A stretch of DNA of 64,000 nt from Petrimonas sulfuriphila (GCA_038561985.1 CP073276.1:558001-622000); one strand, 5' to 3'. Numbered from the stretch's first letter, positions 15,638 through 25,612 are shown. Notes: generated by a model from the letters alone, not told the origin. Numbers and translations are program-made.

Positions 15638-17395
15638 TTAATACTCCCTCTTCATATAATGGGTGTGAAGCAAGTGATGCGACTTCTCCCCCAGCGGTTT
15701 TTCTAAGAAATCGGCATATATTGCGGTAATCTCCGGATTTTCATGTGATTTTCGTATCGCTTTATGATCGTCATCGTAATAAATAGATTCAGCACGTTTT
15801 TCACGTGTTTCCGCGTTGGTGGGAATGGGTTGTCCACCACCGCCAAGGCAACCTCCCGGGCATGTCATCACTTCAATAAACACGTAGGGTGAAGTGCCGT
15901 TTTTAATCTGTTCCAACAAAATTCCGGCGTTTTTGAGTGTATGGGCGACAGCTACCTTAATAACCGTTCCGTTCAAATTTACGTCCGCCTCTTTTATTCC
16001 TTGGAAACCCCGTACAGAAGTAAAATTGACGTCATGTAGTGTTTTACCGGTATACACCTCATAAGCTGTCCTCAGTGCCGCTTCCATCACCCCTCCGGTA
16101 GCACCAAATATTACGGCGGCACCGGTTGATTCACCCAACGGGCTGTCGAACCGTTCTTCCGGGAGACTGGAAAAATTTACCCCCGACTCACTGAACATAC
16201 GTGCCAGCTCGCGAGTGGTAAGCGAAAAATCCACATCAAAAAAATGTTCCTCATCTTTCAGTTTAAGTTTCTCTTTCCAGTAATGGAATGCTCCGTCCAT
16301 TTCAGGACGTTTTGCCTCATACTTCTTGGCTGTACAAGGCATGATGGAAACCACCACGATGTTTCTCGGATCGACTCCCGTTTTTTCGGCATAATAGGTT
16401 TTTGCCACAGCGCCAAACATCTGCTGCGGTGATTTACAGGTAGACAGGTGTCTCAACAAACCCGGATAAAAATCCTCGATAAACTTGATCCATCCCGGCG
16501 AACAGGAAGTAATCATCGGTAACTCCCCGCCCGTCCTGATGCGGTGAAGCAACTCATTCCCTTCCTCGATAATGGTAAGGTCGGCAGCGAAATTAGTATC
16601 GAACACTTTCGAGAATCCGAGTCGGCGTAATCCGGCAACCATTTGACCTGTAACCAGGCTTCCGTAAGGCATCCCCATAGCCTCTCCTATTCCGACACGC
16701 ACGGCTGGCGCGGTTTGCACCAGAACAATCTTTCCGGGATCTTGTAAGGCTGCCCAGACTTCGCTTACCGAACTTCTCTCCGTTATAGCTCCTGTGGGGC
16801 AGACCAGGGCGCATTGCCCGCAATTTGAACAGGCTACAAGCCCCAACCCCGAATCGAGAAAAGTGGAGATTTTGCTTTTTAATCCCCGTCCCGAAAAATC
16901 GATTGCCTTTACTCCCTGCATCTGGCTGCAAACGGCAACGCAACGGCCGCACAGGATGCATTTTTCCGGGTCGCGCACCAGCGAAAGCGATGTTTCGTCT
17001 TTTACCAGCTGCTCCTTCCGGGTGCGAACAAACCGCCTAGCACTAATCCCTAATGCATGGGTCAGCTCCTGCAATTCGCAGTTTCCGTTCCGGTCACAAA
17101 TCAAACAATCCTGAGGATGATTGGCCAGCAATAACTCAACATTTACTTTTCTTGCCTGCATGGCCCTCGGGCTGTTCGTAGAAATTTCCATTCCCTCGGT
17201 AACCTGGGTGATGCACGAGCGCAATAACGATTTAGCACCTTTCACTTCCACCACACAAACGCCACACGACGCATTTTGCGATACATCTTTCAGGTAACAC
17301 AGCGTAGGCACCTCTATTCCCACAGAACGGCATGCTTCCAGAATGGTGGCTCCTTCAGCTACCTGAACAGGACGGTTATTGATGTTAATTTCCAT
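15638..17395 (-). CDS. [FeFe]-hydrogenase catalytic subunit, second set, with altered TSCSPGW motif
   Basis: This 585-residue HydA paralogue has the same domain order as the first: plant-type [2Fe-2S] (C33, C44, C47, C61), His-Cys [4Fe-4S] (HPQDCLIC, C106), two ferredoxin motifs (CILCGRCVAVC and CSNCGQCALVC), then the H-cluster domain. Motifs 2 and 3 are canonical (IMPCTAKKYE, EVMTCPGGCLGGGGQP). Motif 1 reads TSCSPGW at 296-302, with Ser299 coded by TCG at 16499-16501. In crystal structures the residue just before Pro ligates the cubane of the H-cluster. It is the last gene of the operon, 17 bp after the NuoF-GltD fusion, so it probably exchanges electrons with that flavoprotein. Confidence 0.93.
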   Translation of the reverse strand: MEININNRPVQVAEGATILEACRSVGIEVPTLCYLKDVSQNASCGVCVVEVKGAKSLLRSCITQVTEGMEISTNSPRAMQARKVNVELLLANHPQDCLICDRNGNCELQELTHALGISARRFVRTRKEQLVKDETSLSLVRDPEKCILCGRCVAVCSQMQGVKAIDFSGRGLKSKISTFLDSGLGLVACSNCGQCALVCPTGAITERSSVSEVWAALQDPGKIVLVQTAPAVRVGIGEAMGMPYGSLVTGQMVAGLRRLGFSKVFDTNFAADLTIIEEGNELLHRIRTGGELPMITSCSPGWIKFIEDFYPGLLRHLSTCKSPQQMFGAVAKTYYAEKTGVDPRNIVVVSIMPCTAKKYEAKRPEMDGAFHYWKEKLKLKDEEHFFDVDFSLTTRELARMFSESGVNFSSLPEERFDSPLGESTGAAVIFGATGGVMEAALRTAYEVYTGKTLHDVNFTSVRGFQGIKEADVNLNGTVIKVAVAHTLKNAGILLEQIKNGTSPYVFIEVMTCPGGCLGGGGQPIPTNAETREKRAESIYYDDDHKAIRKSHENPEITAIYADFLEKPLGEKSHHLLHTHYMKREY

Positions 17396-17412
17396 AATAC
17401 AGCTTTTTCAGA

Positions 17413-20400
17413 TTAATATTTCACGTCACACCTCAGGCACCTCTCCACCTCATTGCGGGCCTGCTCACCCGTAAATCCGCAGGAGATCTCGTTGAAATTA
17501 TTCACCCGGTCTTTCACCGAAAGCCTCCTCGGAACATTCTTCGAAGCGGGTTTTGGATTTGCGGGCACAACGTTTCGATAGTCAAACGGGGGCGAGAGCA
17601 GACAAAACCGGTTTTCACCCATCAACATCCTGTCCATCGCAGCAGCGGCTTTCTTCGCCATCCCCATTGCCTCTGCCGCTGTTGAGGGGCCGCTTACCGC
17701 ATCTCCCCCGGCGTAGACTTTCGGATCAGTTGTTTGAAAAGTGAACGGATCAATAACGATTCGCCCGTCCCGGGTAAGCTTCATATTTTTTTCAGCCAGA
17801 AATCCGGAATCTACCCGTTCACCGACAGCCAGCACAACAGCATCACACGGAATTTCTTCAAATACTCCGGTGGCAACCGGTTTTTTCCTCCCGGAAGAAT
17901 CGATGCTTCCACCCGACATCCTTTCAATGTGCAGCGCTTTTACTCTGCCCGATTTATCCGTTATAATCCCGTTGGGAGAAGCCATAAAACGATAGTTGAT
18001 TTTTTCTTCTTCCGATTCCGATATCTCGACGGCGTTGGCAGGCATATCCCCTTTTTCACGCCGGTAAACGATGGTCACATCCTTTCCCAGGCGTAATAAA
18101 CTCCGAGCCGTGTCGATGGCCACGTTTCCGGCACCGACAATAGCAACCCGCTCACCCACTTTCGGTGTTTTCCCCACAGCCATCTCTTTCAGAATTGTTG
18201 TTCCCGCAAAAACACCTTTTGCATCTTCTCCCGGAATTTTCAAATCAATATTTTTCCATGCACCTATCGCCAAATAAATGACATCGAACTCATTTTTTAA
18301 CTCTTCCAGGGAAAGGTTGTCTCCCAATCGCTGGTTGAACTTGAATTTCACACCCAGTTTTTTTATCAGCCTGGCCTCCTTCCTCAACACTTCTTTCGGC
18401 AAACGATAATGCGGTATGCCGAAACGCGCTACTCCCCCAGCTTCGGACAAAGCCTCGTAAACGGTGATATCATGGCCGAGGCGTACCAGGTAAAAGGCTG
18501 CCGTAAGCCCTGCTGGCCCGGCACCTACAATGGCAATCCTTTTTCCGGTGGGAGGAAGTTTTTCTTTAATCAGTTTATGGTAGATCCCGTTCTCTTTCCC
18601 TAGCTGGTACATGGTATCAGCCAGGTACCGGTGGATCTCGCCTTGCGAAACCGGCTGGTCAAGCATTTCACGACGGCAACGCATTTGGCAATGGAAGTGA
18701 CAAATCCTCCCTATTGTTCCCGGCAGGGGATTATCGCGCAGCGTAAGCTCAAAGGCTTCTTCCACACGGTCTTCCTTAATCAGTTCGATGTAACCCGGAA
18801 TGTTCATGTGCAGCGGACAGCTATTTTCGCACAAAGCCATGAACAGCGACTCGCATGTCCCTGCATGACACCGTTTCTCCCGGATATGCTCTTCGTACTC
18901 GTTCCGGAAGTATTTTAACGTGGTCAGAATGGGATTGGGGGCGGTTTGCCCGAGAGCGCAAAGCGACGAATCTTTGATAACACCGCTGAGCAGCTCCAAG
19001 ACCGTTAAATCGGCGAACGTTCCTTGTCCCCGGGTGATGCGGGTGAGAATAGCCAATGCTTGTGACGCCCCTTCACGACAGGGCGTACATTTTCCGCACG
19101 ATTCTCCTGCGTTGAACTCCAGAAAATACCGCGCCACGTCAACCATGCAGTTGTCCTGGTCCATCACCACCATTCCTCCCGAACCCATGATGGCTCCAAT
19201 GCCTGCCAGTGACTCGTAATCCACCGGGGTTGAAAAAAACTCCAACGGGATGCAACCACCGGAAGGCCCGCCGGTCTGCACGGCTTTTACGCGTTTGGAA
19301 GTTCCTGTTCCCTCCCCGATATTGAACACAAATTGCTCCAACCTTGACCCGAGAGGAAGTTCTACCAACCCTGTATTCTTCACTTTTCCCACCAGTGAGA
19401 ACACTTTTGTTCCTGGGCTTTTTTCCGTCCCCATAGCTGTGAACCATCCGGCACCTTTTTCAATGATGACCGGCACGTTGCACCAGGTTTCCACGTTGTT
19501 GATATTGGTGGGTTTTCCGTACAATCCTTTGCTGGCAGGATAAGGCGGACGCGGAAGCGGTCGGCCCGCCTTCCCTTCGATGGAAGCAATCAATGCTGTC
19601 TCCTCACCGCAAACGAAGGCTCCGGCCCCTTCAACAATGTCCATCTTGAAACTGAAACCGGTACCCAATATATTTTCACCCATGAGCCCGAGTTGTTCAG
19701 CTTGCCCGATAGCCGTCCGAAGCCGCTTTACGGCAAGCGGATATTCTGCCCTCACGTATGCAATGCCCTCACTTGCTCCCATGGCGTAAGCACCTATCAG
19801 CATACCTTCGAGCAACATGTGCGGGTCGCTTTCAATTTCGTTACGGTTCATGTACGCGCCCGGATCGCCCTCGTCCGCATTGCAGATAACATATTTCTGC
19901 CGGGCATCCTGTTTTTGCATGATTGACCATTTTACTCCCGTAGGGAAACCTGCCCCTCCCCGGCCACGCAACTTCGACGCCATCACTTGCTCTACCACTT
20001 CTGCCGGCTCATAAGCCATAACCGCTTTTGCCAGGGCATTGTATCCTCCCACAGCAATATAATCGAAAATGTCTTCAGGGTCGATGAGGCCGGCATGGCG
20101 CAACACCACTTTCTTCTGTCCCTTAAAAAAGGGCACCTCATCCCAGTGAGGAATATCTTCGTAACCCTTTCCAAATACCACCTCCGAAGTCAGGAAATCC
20201 CATTCATCGATGCGACACAACAGCTTGTTTTTATACAGCCTGTTTTTATGTAAATTATCAATGATGCGTTTTACATCCTTCACTTCCACTTTACTGTAAA
20301 CCAGCATAGGCTTGCCCGGCTGATAGAACATCACCATCGGTTCTTCAGCGCAGAAACCGAAACAACCGGCCTGCTTGAGTTTACAATCGAAGTTATTCTC

Positions 20401-20547
20401 CGACAGCACCTTTTCGAAATGATGATAAACCGTAGCGGCTCCGTTACCGATACCGCAGGTCCCCATTCCAACCAAAATCATGGGAGTCGCCGGCAGGATC
20501 CTTTCCTTGTGCTGTTTTCTTAAGGTTTCAATTTCAGACGGTTTCAT
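17413..20547 (-). CDS. NuoF-like flavoprotein fused to a GltD-like NAD(P)H oxidoreductase
   Basis: The 1044-residue protein joins two electron-transfer modules. Residues 1-100 are a thioredoxin-like [2Fe-2S] domain (GTCGIGNGA, GCFGFC). Residues about 130-580 are NuoF/HydB-like, with KLRGRGGAGFPTG, NADEGDPGAY, GAGAFVCGEETALI and the [4Fe-4S] motif ESCGKCTPC. Where HydB has two ferredoxin clusters, this protein continues into a GltD/SudA-type unit with Cys-rich linker (CENSCPLHMNIPGY, CHFHCQMRCRRE). That unit has FAD-binding GAGPAG (675-680), NAD(P)-binding GAGNVA (near 806), YAGGDA, and a closing CLRC. It overlaps the upstream NuoE stop by 4 bp. It may link NAD(H), NADP(H) and ferredoxin to HydA in one complex. 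The exact acceptors are unknown. Confidence 0.92.
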   Translation of the reverse strand: MKPSEIETLRKQHKERILPATPMILVGMGTCGIGNGAATVYHHFEKVLSENNFDCKLKQAGCFGFCAEEPMVMFYQPGKPMLVYSKVEVKDVKRIIDNLHKNRLYKNKLLCRIDEWDFLTSEVVFGKGYEDIPHWDEVPFFKGQKKVVLRHAGLIDPEDIFDYIAVGGYNALAKAVMAYEPAEVVEQVMASKLRGRGGAGFPTGVKWSIMQKQDARQKYVICNADEGDPGAYMNRNEIESDPHMLLEGMLIGAYAMGASEGIAYVRAEYPLAVKRLRTAIGQAEQLGLMGENILGTGFSFKMDIVEGAGAFVCGEETALIASIEGKAGRPLPRPPYPASKGLYGKPTNINNVETWCNVPVIIEKGAGWFTAMGTEKSPGTKVFSLVGKVKNTGLVELPLGSRLEQFVFNIGEGTGTSKRVKAVQTGGPSGGCIPLEFFSTPVDYESLAGIGAIMGSGGMVVMDQDNCMVDVARYFLEFNAGESCGKCTPCREGASQALAILTRITRGQGTFADLTVLELLSGVIKDSSLCALGQTAPNPILTTLKYFRNEYEEHIREKRCHAGTCESLFMALCENSCPLHMNIPGYIELIKEDRVEEAFELTLRDNPLPGTIGRICHFHCQMRCRREMLDQPVSQGEIHRYLADTMYQLGKENGIYHKLIKEKLPPTGKRIAIVGAGPAGLTAAFYLVRLGHDITVYEALSEAGGVARFGIPHYRLPKEVLRKEARLIKKLGVKFKFNQRLGDNLSLEELKNEFDVIYLAIGAWKNIDLKIPGEDAKGVFAGTTILKEMAVGKTPKVGERVAIVGAGNVAIDTARSLLRLGKDVTIVYRREKGDMPANAVEISESEEEKINYRFMASPNGIITDKSGRVKALHIERMSGGSIDSSGRKKPVATGVFEEIPCDAVVLAVGERVDSGFLAEKNMKLTRDGRIVIDPFTFQTTDPKVYAGGDAVSGPSTAAEAMGMAKKAAAAMDRMLMGENRFCLLSPPFDYRNVVPANPKPASKNVPRRLSVKDRVNNFNEISCGFTGEQARNEVERCLRCDVKY

Positions 20548-21056
20548 AGCCGTGGGGTGTATTTGCTCAGGATTTTCATTAATTTCCGGGAATTCACGTT
20601 ACTGTAAATAACATTGTCTATGGCTACGACGGGCGATTGTGCGCATTGTCCGAAACAGGCCACTGTCCTTATCGTAAACATGTTATCGGGAGTAGTGAAA
20701 GATGATTCAGTATCGTCACCGGTACGTTTAATACCTAAAATTTTTCCGATATCATCCAGCAAGGCTTTTGAACCTTTTGTGTGACACGCTGTACCGCGAC
20801 AAACGACAATCGAATGCTTGCCTTGAGGTTTTAAATTAAAGAAGGAATAAAACGTGGCTACACTGTAGACCTGTGTATAAGGCACCTTCAGTTTTTTCGA
20901 TATTTCGGCCAGCGTTTCACCCGGAAGATAGTTCAGGAGATTTTTCTCCTGTGCTTCTTCCAACGTGGTGAGCAACATACCAGGCTTTCCGCGGTATTTT
21001 TCGATGATTTCATCGAGAATTTCCCCCGTAACGGGAGCGTTTATCAGTGTTTCCAT
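20544..21056 (-). CDS. NuoE-like [2Fe-2S] subunit of the second hydrogenase set
   Basis: This 170-residue HydC-like protein has a thioredoxin-type [2Fe-2S] site: CRGTAC (C-x4-C) and CFGQC (C-x3-C). The region LPGETLAEISKKLKVPYTQVYSVATFYSFF is typical of NuoE. It is the first gene of the second hydrogenase operon and its TGA overlaps the ATG of the fusion gene, so the two are probably coupled. It differs from the downstream hydC in sequence, so each operon has its own NuoE partner. Upstream lies a long palindrome and a -7 box. Confidence 0.92.
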   Translation of the reverse strand: METLINAPVTGEILDEIIEKYRGKPGMLLTTLEEAQEKNLLNYLPGETLAEISKKLKVPYTQVYSVATFYSFFNLKPQGKHSIVVCRGTACHTKGSKALLDDIGKILGIKRTGDDTESSFTTPDNMFTIRTVACFGQCAQSPVVAIDNVIYSNVNSRKLMKILSKYTPRL

Positions 21057-21142
21057 ACCCGCATTTTTTATTAAACAAAATCAACCTTTAAGACTTGTAA
21101 GAGATTAACAGTCATTCGACTAAACACACATTTCATCTTTTA

Positions 21143-21150
21143 CAAATGTA
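21143..21150 (-). promoter_or_regulatory. candidate -7 promoter element of the second hydrogenase operon
   Basis: On the minus strand this reads TACATTTG, a full TAnnTTTG match, about 87 bp upstream of the NuoE-like start codon. There is no TTG -33 box, which would suit a promoter that needs an activator. A 26-bp palindrome occupies the place of the -33 region. Confidence 0.45.
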
Positions 21151-21164
21151 GTGTATTTTCTTTG

Positions 21165-21190
21165 TAATTAAAGAAATATTTCTTTAATTA
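21165..21190. promoter_or_regulatory. 26-bp perfect palindrome, likely operator
   Basis: Each half reads TAATTAAAGAAAT and the two halves are exact inverted complements with no spacer (centre between 21177 and 21178). Measured from the -7 box at 21143-21150, the centre falls near -40 on the minus-strand promoter. That is where class II activators of the Crp/Fnr family bind. The sequence is not an FNR (TTGAT) or Rex (TTGTGAA) consensus, so the bound protein is unknown. Confidence 0.6.
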
Positions 21191-21402
21191 TTTACACCTG
21201 TTTTCTATTTGGAATAATTCTACATAAAACGCCCGTTGTCTATTGTTAAATAACAGCTGGAATAATTACTTCCTGCTACCTCATGCGGACTACCCCACAC
21301 TGCCTTTTTTCGAAAGAAGGAAAATTAGCTGAAAATCAATTTTTTCATACCCTGCATCAACGAAAAAAGCTACATCAAACGGAAAGTATGCGATATATTT
21401 TG

Positions 21403-21410
21403 TACTTTTG
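21403..21410 (+). promoter_or_regulatory. candidate -7 promoter element for lysS
   Basis: TACTTTTG matches TAnnTTTG and ends 35 bp before the lysS ATG. No -33 box was seen at the usual distance. Confidence 0.38.
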
Positions 21411-21445
21411 TGGAGTTTTTGCGAAACTCGAAAAAATAAAACAAA

Positions 21446-23194
21446 ATGCATCATTTAGAGCTTAGTGAACAGGAGATAATCCGCAGACAAAGTTTAAACG
21501 AATTAAGAAATTTAGGAATTGAACCCTACCCCGCAGCGCTTTACGAAGTAAACGCTTATTCCACCGATATAAAAGAAGAATTCAACGATGAGGAGAAACG
21601 CCCGGTAAGCATAGCAGGGCGCATCATGAACCGCCGCATTATGGGCAAAGCGTCCTTCATCGAACTACAAGACTCAAAGGGAAGAATTCAGGTCTACATC
21701 ACACGCGACGATATCTGTCCCGGAGAAGACAAAGAACTTTATAATACTGTTTTCAAAAAACTGCTCGATATTGGCGATTTCATCGGAATTACCGGATTTG
21801 TTTTCCGCACCCAGATGGGCGAAATTTCTGTGCATGCCGAATCGCTGACCGTGCTGGCCAAATCGCTGAAGCCGCTTCCTGTAGTGAAGATGAAAGACGG
21901 CGTGGCCTACGACAAGTTCAACGATCCCGAACTTCGTTACCGTCAACGCTACGTGGATCTGGTGGTAAACGACGAAGTAAAAGATATTTTCATCAAGCGC
22001 ACCCGTATTTTTAATGCCATGCGCGAGTTCATCAACAAATTTGGCTACCTGGAAGTGGATACTCCCGTTTTGCAGAGTATCCCCGGTGGTGCCGCCGCCC
22101 GCCCCTTTATCACGCATCACAATGCTCTGGATATTGATTTGTATTTACGCATTGCCAACGAGCTTTACCTGAAACGGTTGATCGTAGGTGGCTTTGAAGG
22201 TGTTTACGAGTTTTCACGAGACTTCCGCAATGAAGGAATGGACCGGACGCACAACCCGGAGTTTACGGTAATGGAGATCTACGTCTCCTACAAGGATTAC
22301 AAGTGGATGATGGAATTTACCGAACAAATGCTGGAACAGATCGCCACGAAGGTGCTGGGAACAACAAAGACAACCATCGGCGATAGGGAAATCGATTTTA
22401 AAGCGCCATATCCACGCGTCACCATGATCGACGCCATTAAGGAACATACCGGAATGGATATCACCGGAATGGATGAGGCACAATTGCGCGAAGTTTGCAG
22501 GAAGCTGAACATCGAGGTAGACGAAACCATGGGTAAAGGAAAACTGATCGATGAAATCTTCGGCGAGAAGTGCGAGGGGAATTACATTCAACCGACATTC
22601 ATCATCGACTATCCCATCGAAATGTCCCCCTTGTGTAAACGCCACCGGGCTAATCCGGAGCTTACCGAACGCTTCGAACTGATGGTGAACGGTAAAGAAC
22701 TGGCAAACGCCTACTCGGAGTTGAACGATCCGATTGACCAGCGCGAACGCTTTGAAGAACAGCTCCGCCTGTCGGAAAAGGGCGACGACGAAGCCATGTT
22801 TATCGACCAGGATTTTCTGCGCGCCCTGGAATACGGCATGCCACCTACATCGGGGATGGGTATAGGTATGGACAGGCTTACGATGCTGCTCACCGGACAA
22901 ACCACCATTCAGGAAGTACTCCTTTTTCCGCAAATGCGTCCCGAGAAAAAAACCAAGAAGGATTCAACGTCCAAATATGTTGAAACCGGAATCCCGGAAG
23001 CGTGGGTTGCTGTATTGCAGAAAGCGGGTTACAATGAAGTGAAGAGCCTTACAGACGTAAACCCCAACAAGCTGCACCAGGAAATTTGCGGATTGAACAA
23101 GAAATTCAAGATGGAGTTGAACAACCCGTCGGTGGAAGATGTTAAATCCTGGGTGGAGAACGCAAAAAAAAACGAATCACTTAACGCACAATGA
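21446..23194 (+). CDS. lysS: lysyl-tRNA synthetase, class II
   Basis: LysRS charges tRNA-Lys. The 582-residue protein has the N-terminal OB-fold anticodon domain ([23 protein letters not shown]). It has class II motifs 1 ([26 protein letters not shown]), 2 ([19 protein letters not shown]) and 3 ([14 protein letters not shown]). After the usual end at about residue 500 it carries some 75 extra residues (ending [20 protein letters not shown]), a helical C-terminal extension that I associate with Bacteroidetes enzymes. The ATG at 21446 directly precedes [16 protein letters not shown], a typical start. Its last codons overlap gpsA by 4 bp. Confidence 0.97.
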   Translation: MHHLELSEQEIIRRQSLNELRNLGIEPYPAALYEVNAYSTDIKEEFNDEEKRPVSIAGRIMNRRIMGKASFIELQDSKGRIQVYITRDDICPGEDKELYNTVFKKLLDIGDFIGITGFVFRTQMGEISVHAESLTVLAKSLKPLPVVKMKDGVAYDKFNDPELRYRQRYVDLVVNDEVKDIFIKRTRIFNAMREFINKFGYLEVDTPVLQSIPGGAAARPFITHHNALDIDLYLRIANELYLKRLIVGGFEGVYEFSRDFRNEGMDRTHNPEFTVMEIYVSYKDYKWMMEFTEQMLEQIATKVLGTTKTTIGDREIDFKAPYPRVTMIDAIKEHTGMDITGMDEAQLREVCRKLNIEVDETMGKGKLIDEIFGEKCEGNYIQPTFIIDYPIEMSPLCKRHRANPELTERFELMVNGKELANAYSELNDPIDQRERFEEQLRLSEKGDDEAMFIDQDFLRALEYGMPPTSGMGIGMDRLTMLLTGQTTIQEVLLFPQMRPEKKTKKDSTSKYVETGIPEAWVAVLQKAGYNEVKSLTDVNPNKLHQEICGLNKKFKMELNNPSVEDVKSWVENAKKNESLNAQ

Positions 23195-24189
23195 GTTCAC
23201 TCGGAAAAATTGCTATTCTTGGCGGTGGCACGTGGGCTACGGCTCTGGCAAAAATCGTGCTGATGAATGAAAAGCACATCAATTGGTTTATCCGTCGCGA
23301 CGATCAGATTGAAGGTTTTTACAAACTCGGCCGCAACCCCAGTTACCTGACAAACGTAAAATTCAACCTGGCCCAGATTACGTTCTATTCGAACATAGAA
23401 AAAGCAATCAAAGACTCTGACACCATCATCATTGCTATCCCCTCTCCCTATGTGAAGCAATATATGCGAAAAATATGGATGAGCAGTACACTAAAGGGGA
23501 AATTTGTGGTCTCTGCCGTCAAAGGCATGATACCGAACGACAATATTGTGGTAAGCGAATACCTGATGAGTAATTTTAAAATCCCGCGGGAAAACATCGG
23601 GGTGATATCCGGCCCCTGTCACGCCGAGGAGGTCGCGCTTGAACGGCTCTCGTTCCTGACCGTTGCCAGCTACGATACCGAGAAAGCAAAAATGCTTTCG
23701 GAAGCCATACGTTCGCGCATTATGAACACCTCCATATCGGATGATGTGGTAGGGATTGAACTGGCTGCCGTCCTTAAAAATATTTATGCCATTATTTCGG
23801 GAGTTTGTTCCGGATTGCAATACGGCGATAATTTTCAGGCGGTGCTGATGACCCAATGCGCCAAAGAGATGAAAACCTTTCTCGATGCCATCGTACCCAT
23901 GGACAGGTGCATTTGTGAACAGCATTATTTAGGAGATATGCTGGTCACGGGATATTCGCAGTTCAGCCGTAACAGGACGTTGGGGACGATGATCGGAAAA
24001 GGATATTCCGTAAAAACGGCGCAACTGGAAATGGAAATGATTGCCGAAGGTTATTACGGCGCCAAATGCATTCAGGAGATGAACAATCACTTCAAAGTGA
24101 AAATACCTATTGCACAAACGGTTTACGAAATTCTGTACGAAAAGCTTCGTCCTCAGGCCGCAATTAACGAATTGATCAAAAATTTTTAA
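23191..24189 (+). CDS. gpsA: glycerol-3-phosphate dehydrogenase [NAD(P)+]
   Basis: GpsA reduces dihydroxyacetone phosphate to sn-glycerol 3-phosphate for membrane lipid synthesis. The 332-residue protein starts with a Rossmann motif [11 protein letters not shown]. It contains [19 protein letters not shown] and the catalytic lysine region [12 protein letters not shown], all diagnostic. Its ATG overlaps the lysS stop (ATGA), so the genes are translationally coupled, and pgi follows after 13 bp. The G-x-G-x-x-A motif is slightly changed (third Gly and Trp), as in many Bacteroidetes versions. Confidence 0.95.
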   Translation: MSSLGKIAILGGGTWATALAKIVLMNEKHINWFIRRDDQIEGFYKLGRNPSYLTNVKFNLAQITFYSNIEKAIKDSDTIIIAIPSPYVKQYMRKIWMSSTLKGKFVVSAVKGMIPNDNIVVSEYLMSNFKIPRENIGVISGPCHAEEVALERLSFLTVASYDTEKAKMLSEAIRSRIMNTSISDDVVGIELAAVLKNIYAIISGVCSGLQYGDNFQAVLMTQCAKEMKTFLDAIVPMDRCICEQHYLGDMLVTGYSQFSRNRTLGTMIGKGYSVKTAQLEMEMIAEGYYGAKCIQEMNNHFKVKIPIAQTVYEILYEKLRPQAAINELIKNF

Positions 24190-24202
24190 CAACAGATACA
24201 AC

Positions 24203-25546
24203 ATGGATACAATAAAACTGGTCATCAATCATGTATATGATTTCGTGTCCGAAAAAGAAATCCTGCAACAGGCAGATAATGCAACTGCGGCCAATAAGGC
24301 GTTGCACGACGGGACACGTGCAGGAAACGATTTTCTGGGTTGGGTAAACCTCCCTTCATCAGTTACCGAAGACTTCATCCGGGATATCGAAGATACCGCA
24401 ACGGCGCTCCGCACCCGGTGCGATGTGGTAGTGGTGGTGGGTATCGGCGGAAGTTACCTGGGAGCCAAGGCCGTTATCGACGCACTCTCCAATTCTTTTG
24501 ACTGGCTGCAGCACGAAAGAAAAGATCCGGTTATCCTGTACGCGGGAAACAACATCGGGGAAGATTATCTCCACGAACTTACGGAGTACCTCAAAAAAAG
24601 ACAATTCGGGATTATCAACATATCCAAGTCGGGCACGACTACAGAGCCAGCCATCGCATTCAGGCTACTCAAGGACTTGCTTGTCGGAAAAGTGGGTAAG
24701 GAGGAAGCATGCAGAAGAATAGTGGCCATTACCGATGCATCGAAAGGAGCCTTGCGTACGTTGGCCGGTACCGAAGGCTATAAAACTTTTGTTATCCCCG
24801 ATGATGTGGGCGGACGCTACTCCGTACTTACCCCCGTTGGTTTACTGCCCATCGCCGTCGCAGGTATAAACATCCGCGAACTCCTTCGGGGCGCCAAAGA
24901 TATGGAAGAAGCCACCGGAGCCAACACCTCGTACGAAGTTAACCTGCCCGCCATTTACGCAGCCATCCGCAACGAACTTTACCGGAAAGGAAAGAAGATT
25001 GAGATCCTGGCAAACTACAACCCGAAATTGCACTATTTCGCCGAATGGTGGAAACAGCTTTATGGGGAGAGTGAAGGCAAGGAAGGCAAAGGCATATTCC
25101 CGGCCGCAGTGGATTTCACTACCGATTTACACTCGATGGGACAATGGATCCAGGAAGGTGAACGCACGATCTTCGAAACGGTTTTATCCGTAAAGGAACC
25201 CAAAGAAAATGTCAAAATTCCACACGATGAAGCCAACCTCGATGGGCTTAACTTCCTGAAAGGAAAACGGGTGGACGAAGTAAATAAAATGGCCGAGCTG
25301 GGCACGCTTATCGCCCACGTGGATGGTGGCGTCCCCAATATCCTCATCGAAATTCCAAAATTATCGGAATATTACATCGGCCAGCTCATCTATTTCTTTG
25401 AAAAAGCCTGCGGGATCAGCGGCTACATGCTTGATGTAAACCCATTTAACCAACCCGGTGTGGAAGCCTACAAGCGAAACATGTTTGCACTGCTGGAAAA
25501 ACCCGGGTACGAAGCAGAAACCAAAGCGATAAAAGAGAGATTATAA
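24203..25546 (+). CDS. pgi: glucose-6-phosphate isomerase
   Basis: This enzyme interconverts glucose 6-phosphate and fructose 6-phosphate in glycolysis. The 447 residues fit the short, Bacillus-type PGI. Motifs are [41 protein letters not shown] and the C-terminal [12 protein letters not shown], which holds the conserved lysine. It is the last gene of the lysS-gpsA-pgi unit and is followed by a strong hairpin terminator. Confidence 0.97.
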   Translation: MDTIKLVINHVYDFVSEKEILQQADNATAANKALHDGTRAGNDFLGWVNLPSSVTEDFIRDIEDTATALRTRCDVVVVVGIGGSYLGAKAVIDALSNSFDWLQHERKDPVILYAGNNIGEDYLHELTEYLKKRQFGIINISKSGTTTEPAIAFRLLKDLLVGKVGKEEACRRIVAITDASKGALRTLAGTEGYKTFVIPDDVGGRYSVLTPVGLLPIAVAGINIRELLRGAKDMEEATGANTSYEVNLPAIYAAIRNELYRKGKKIEILANYNPKLHYFAEWWKQLYGESEGKEGKGIFPAAVDFTTDLHSMGQWIQEGERTIFETVLSVKEPKENVKIPHDEANLDGLNFLKGKRVDEVNKMAELGTLIAHVDGGVPNILIEIPKLSEYYIGQLIYFFEKACGISGYMLDVNPFNQPGVEAYKRNMFALLEKPGYEAETKAIKERL

Positions 25547-25568
25547 ACATCAAACGACAAAAACAGAT

Positions 25569-25606
25569 AAATCGCTCGACCGCTTTTGGCGGTCTTGCGA
25601 TTTTTT
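25569..25606 (+). terminator. intrinsic terminator after pgi
   Basis: The stem pairs AAATCGC with GCGATTT and, inside a 2-nt internal loop, GACCGC with GCGGTC across a TTTTG loop, followed directly by a run of T. This is a good intrinsic terminator and it may work in both directions. It ends just before the HAD hydrolase gene, so that gene needs its own promoter or readthrough. Confidence 0.85.
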
Positions 25607-25612
25607 AATTAT

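Larger units (their letters stand above)
21057..21445. other. divergent regulatory region between the hydrogenase operon and lysS
   Basis: This 389-bp spacer has no supported gene; a 60-codon frame at 21283-21465 runs into lysS out of frame and lacks any family sign. It holds the promoter and 26-bp palindrome of the hydrogenase operon on one side and a -7-like box for lysS on the other. The central part (about 21195-21390) shows nothing recognisable. Confidence 0.6.

Noticed and set aside
21283-21465. 60-codon frame upstream of lysS
   Set aside because: It overlaps the lysS start in another frame, has no family sign and covers the promoter region.
22214-22933. Minus-strand frame of 239 codons
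   Set aside because: It is a shadow of lysS motif regions with no domain of its own.
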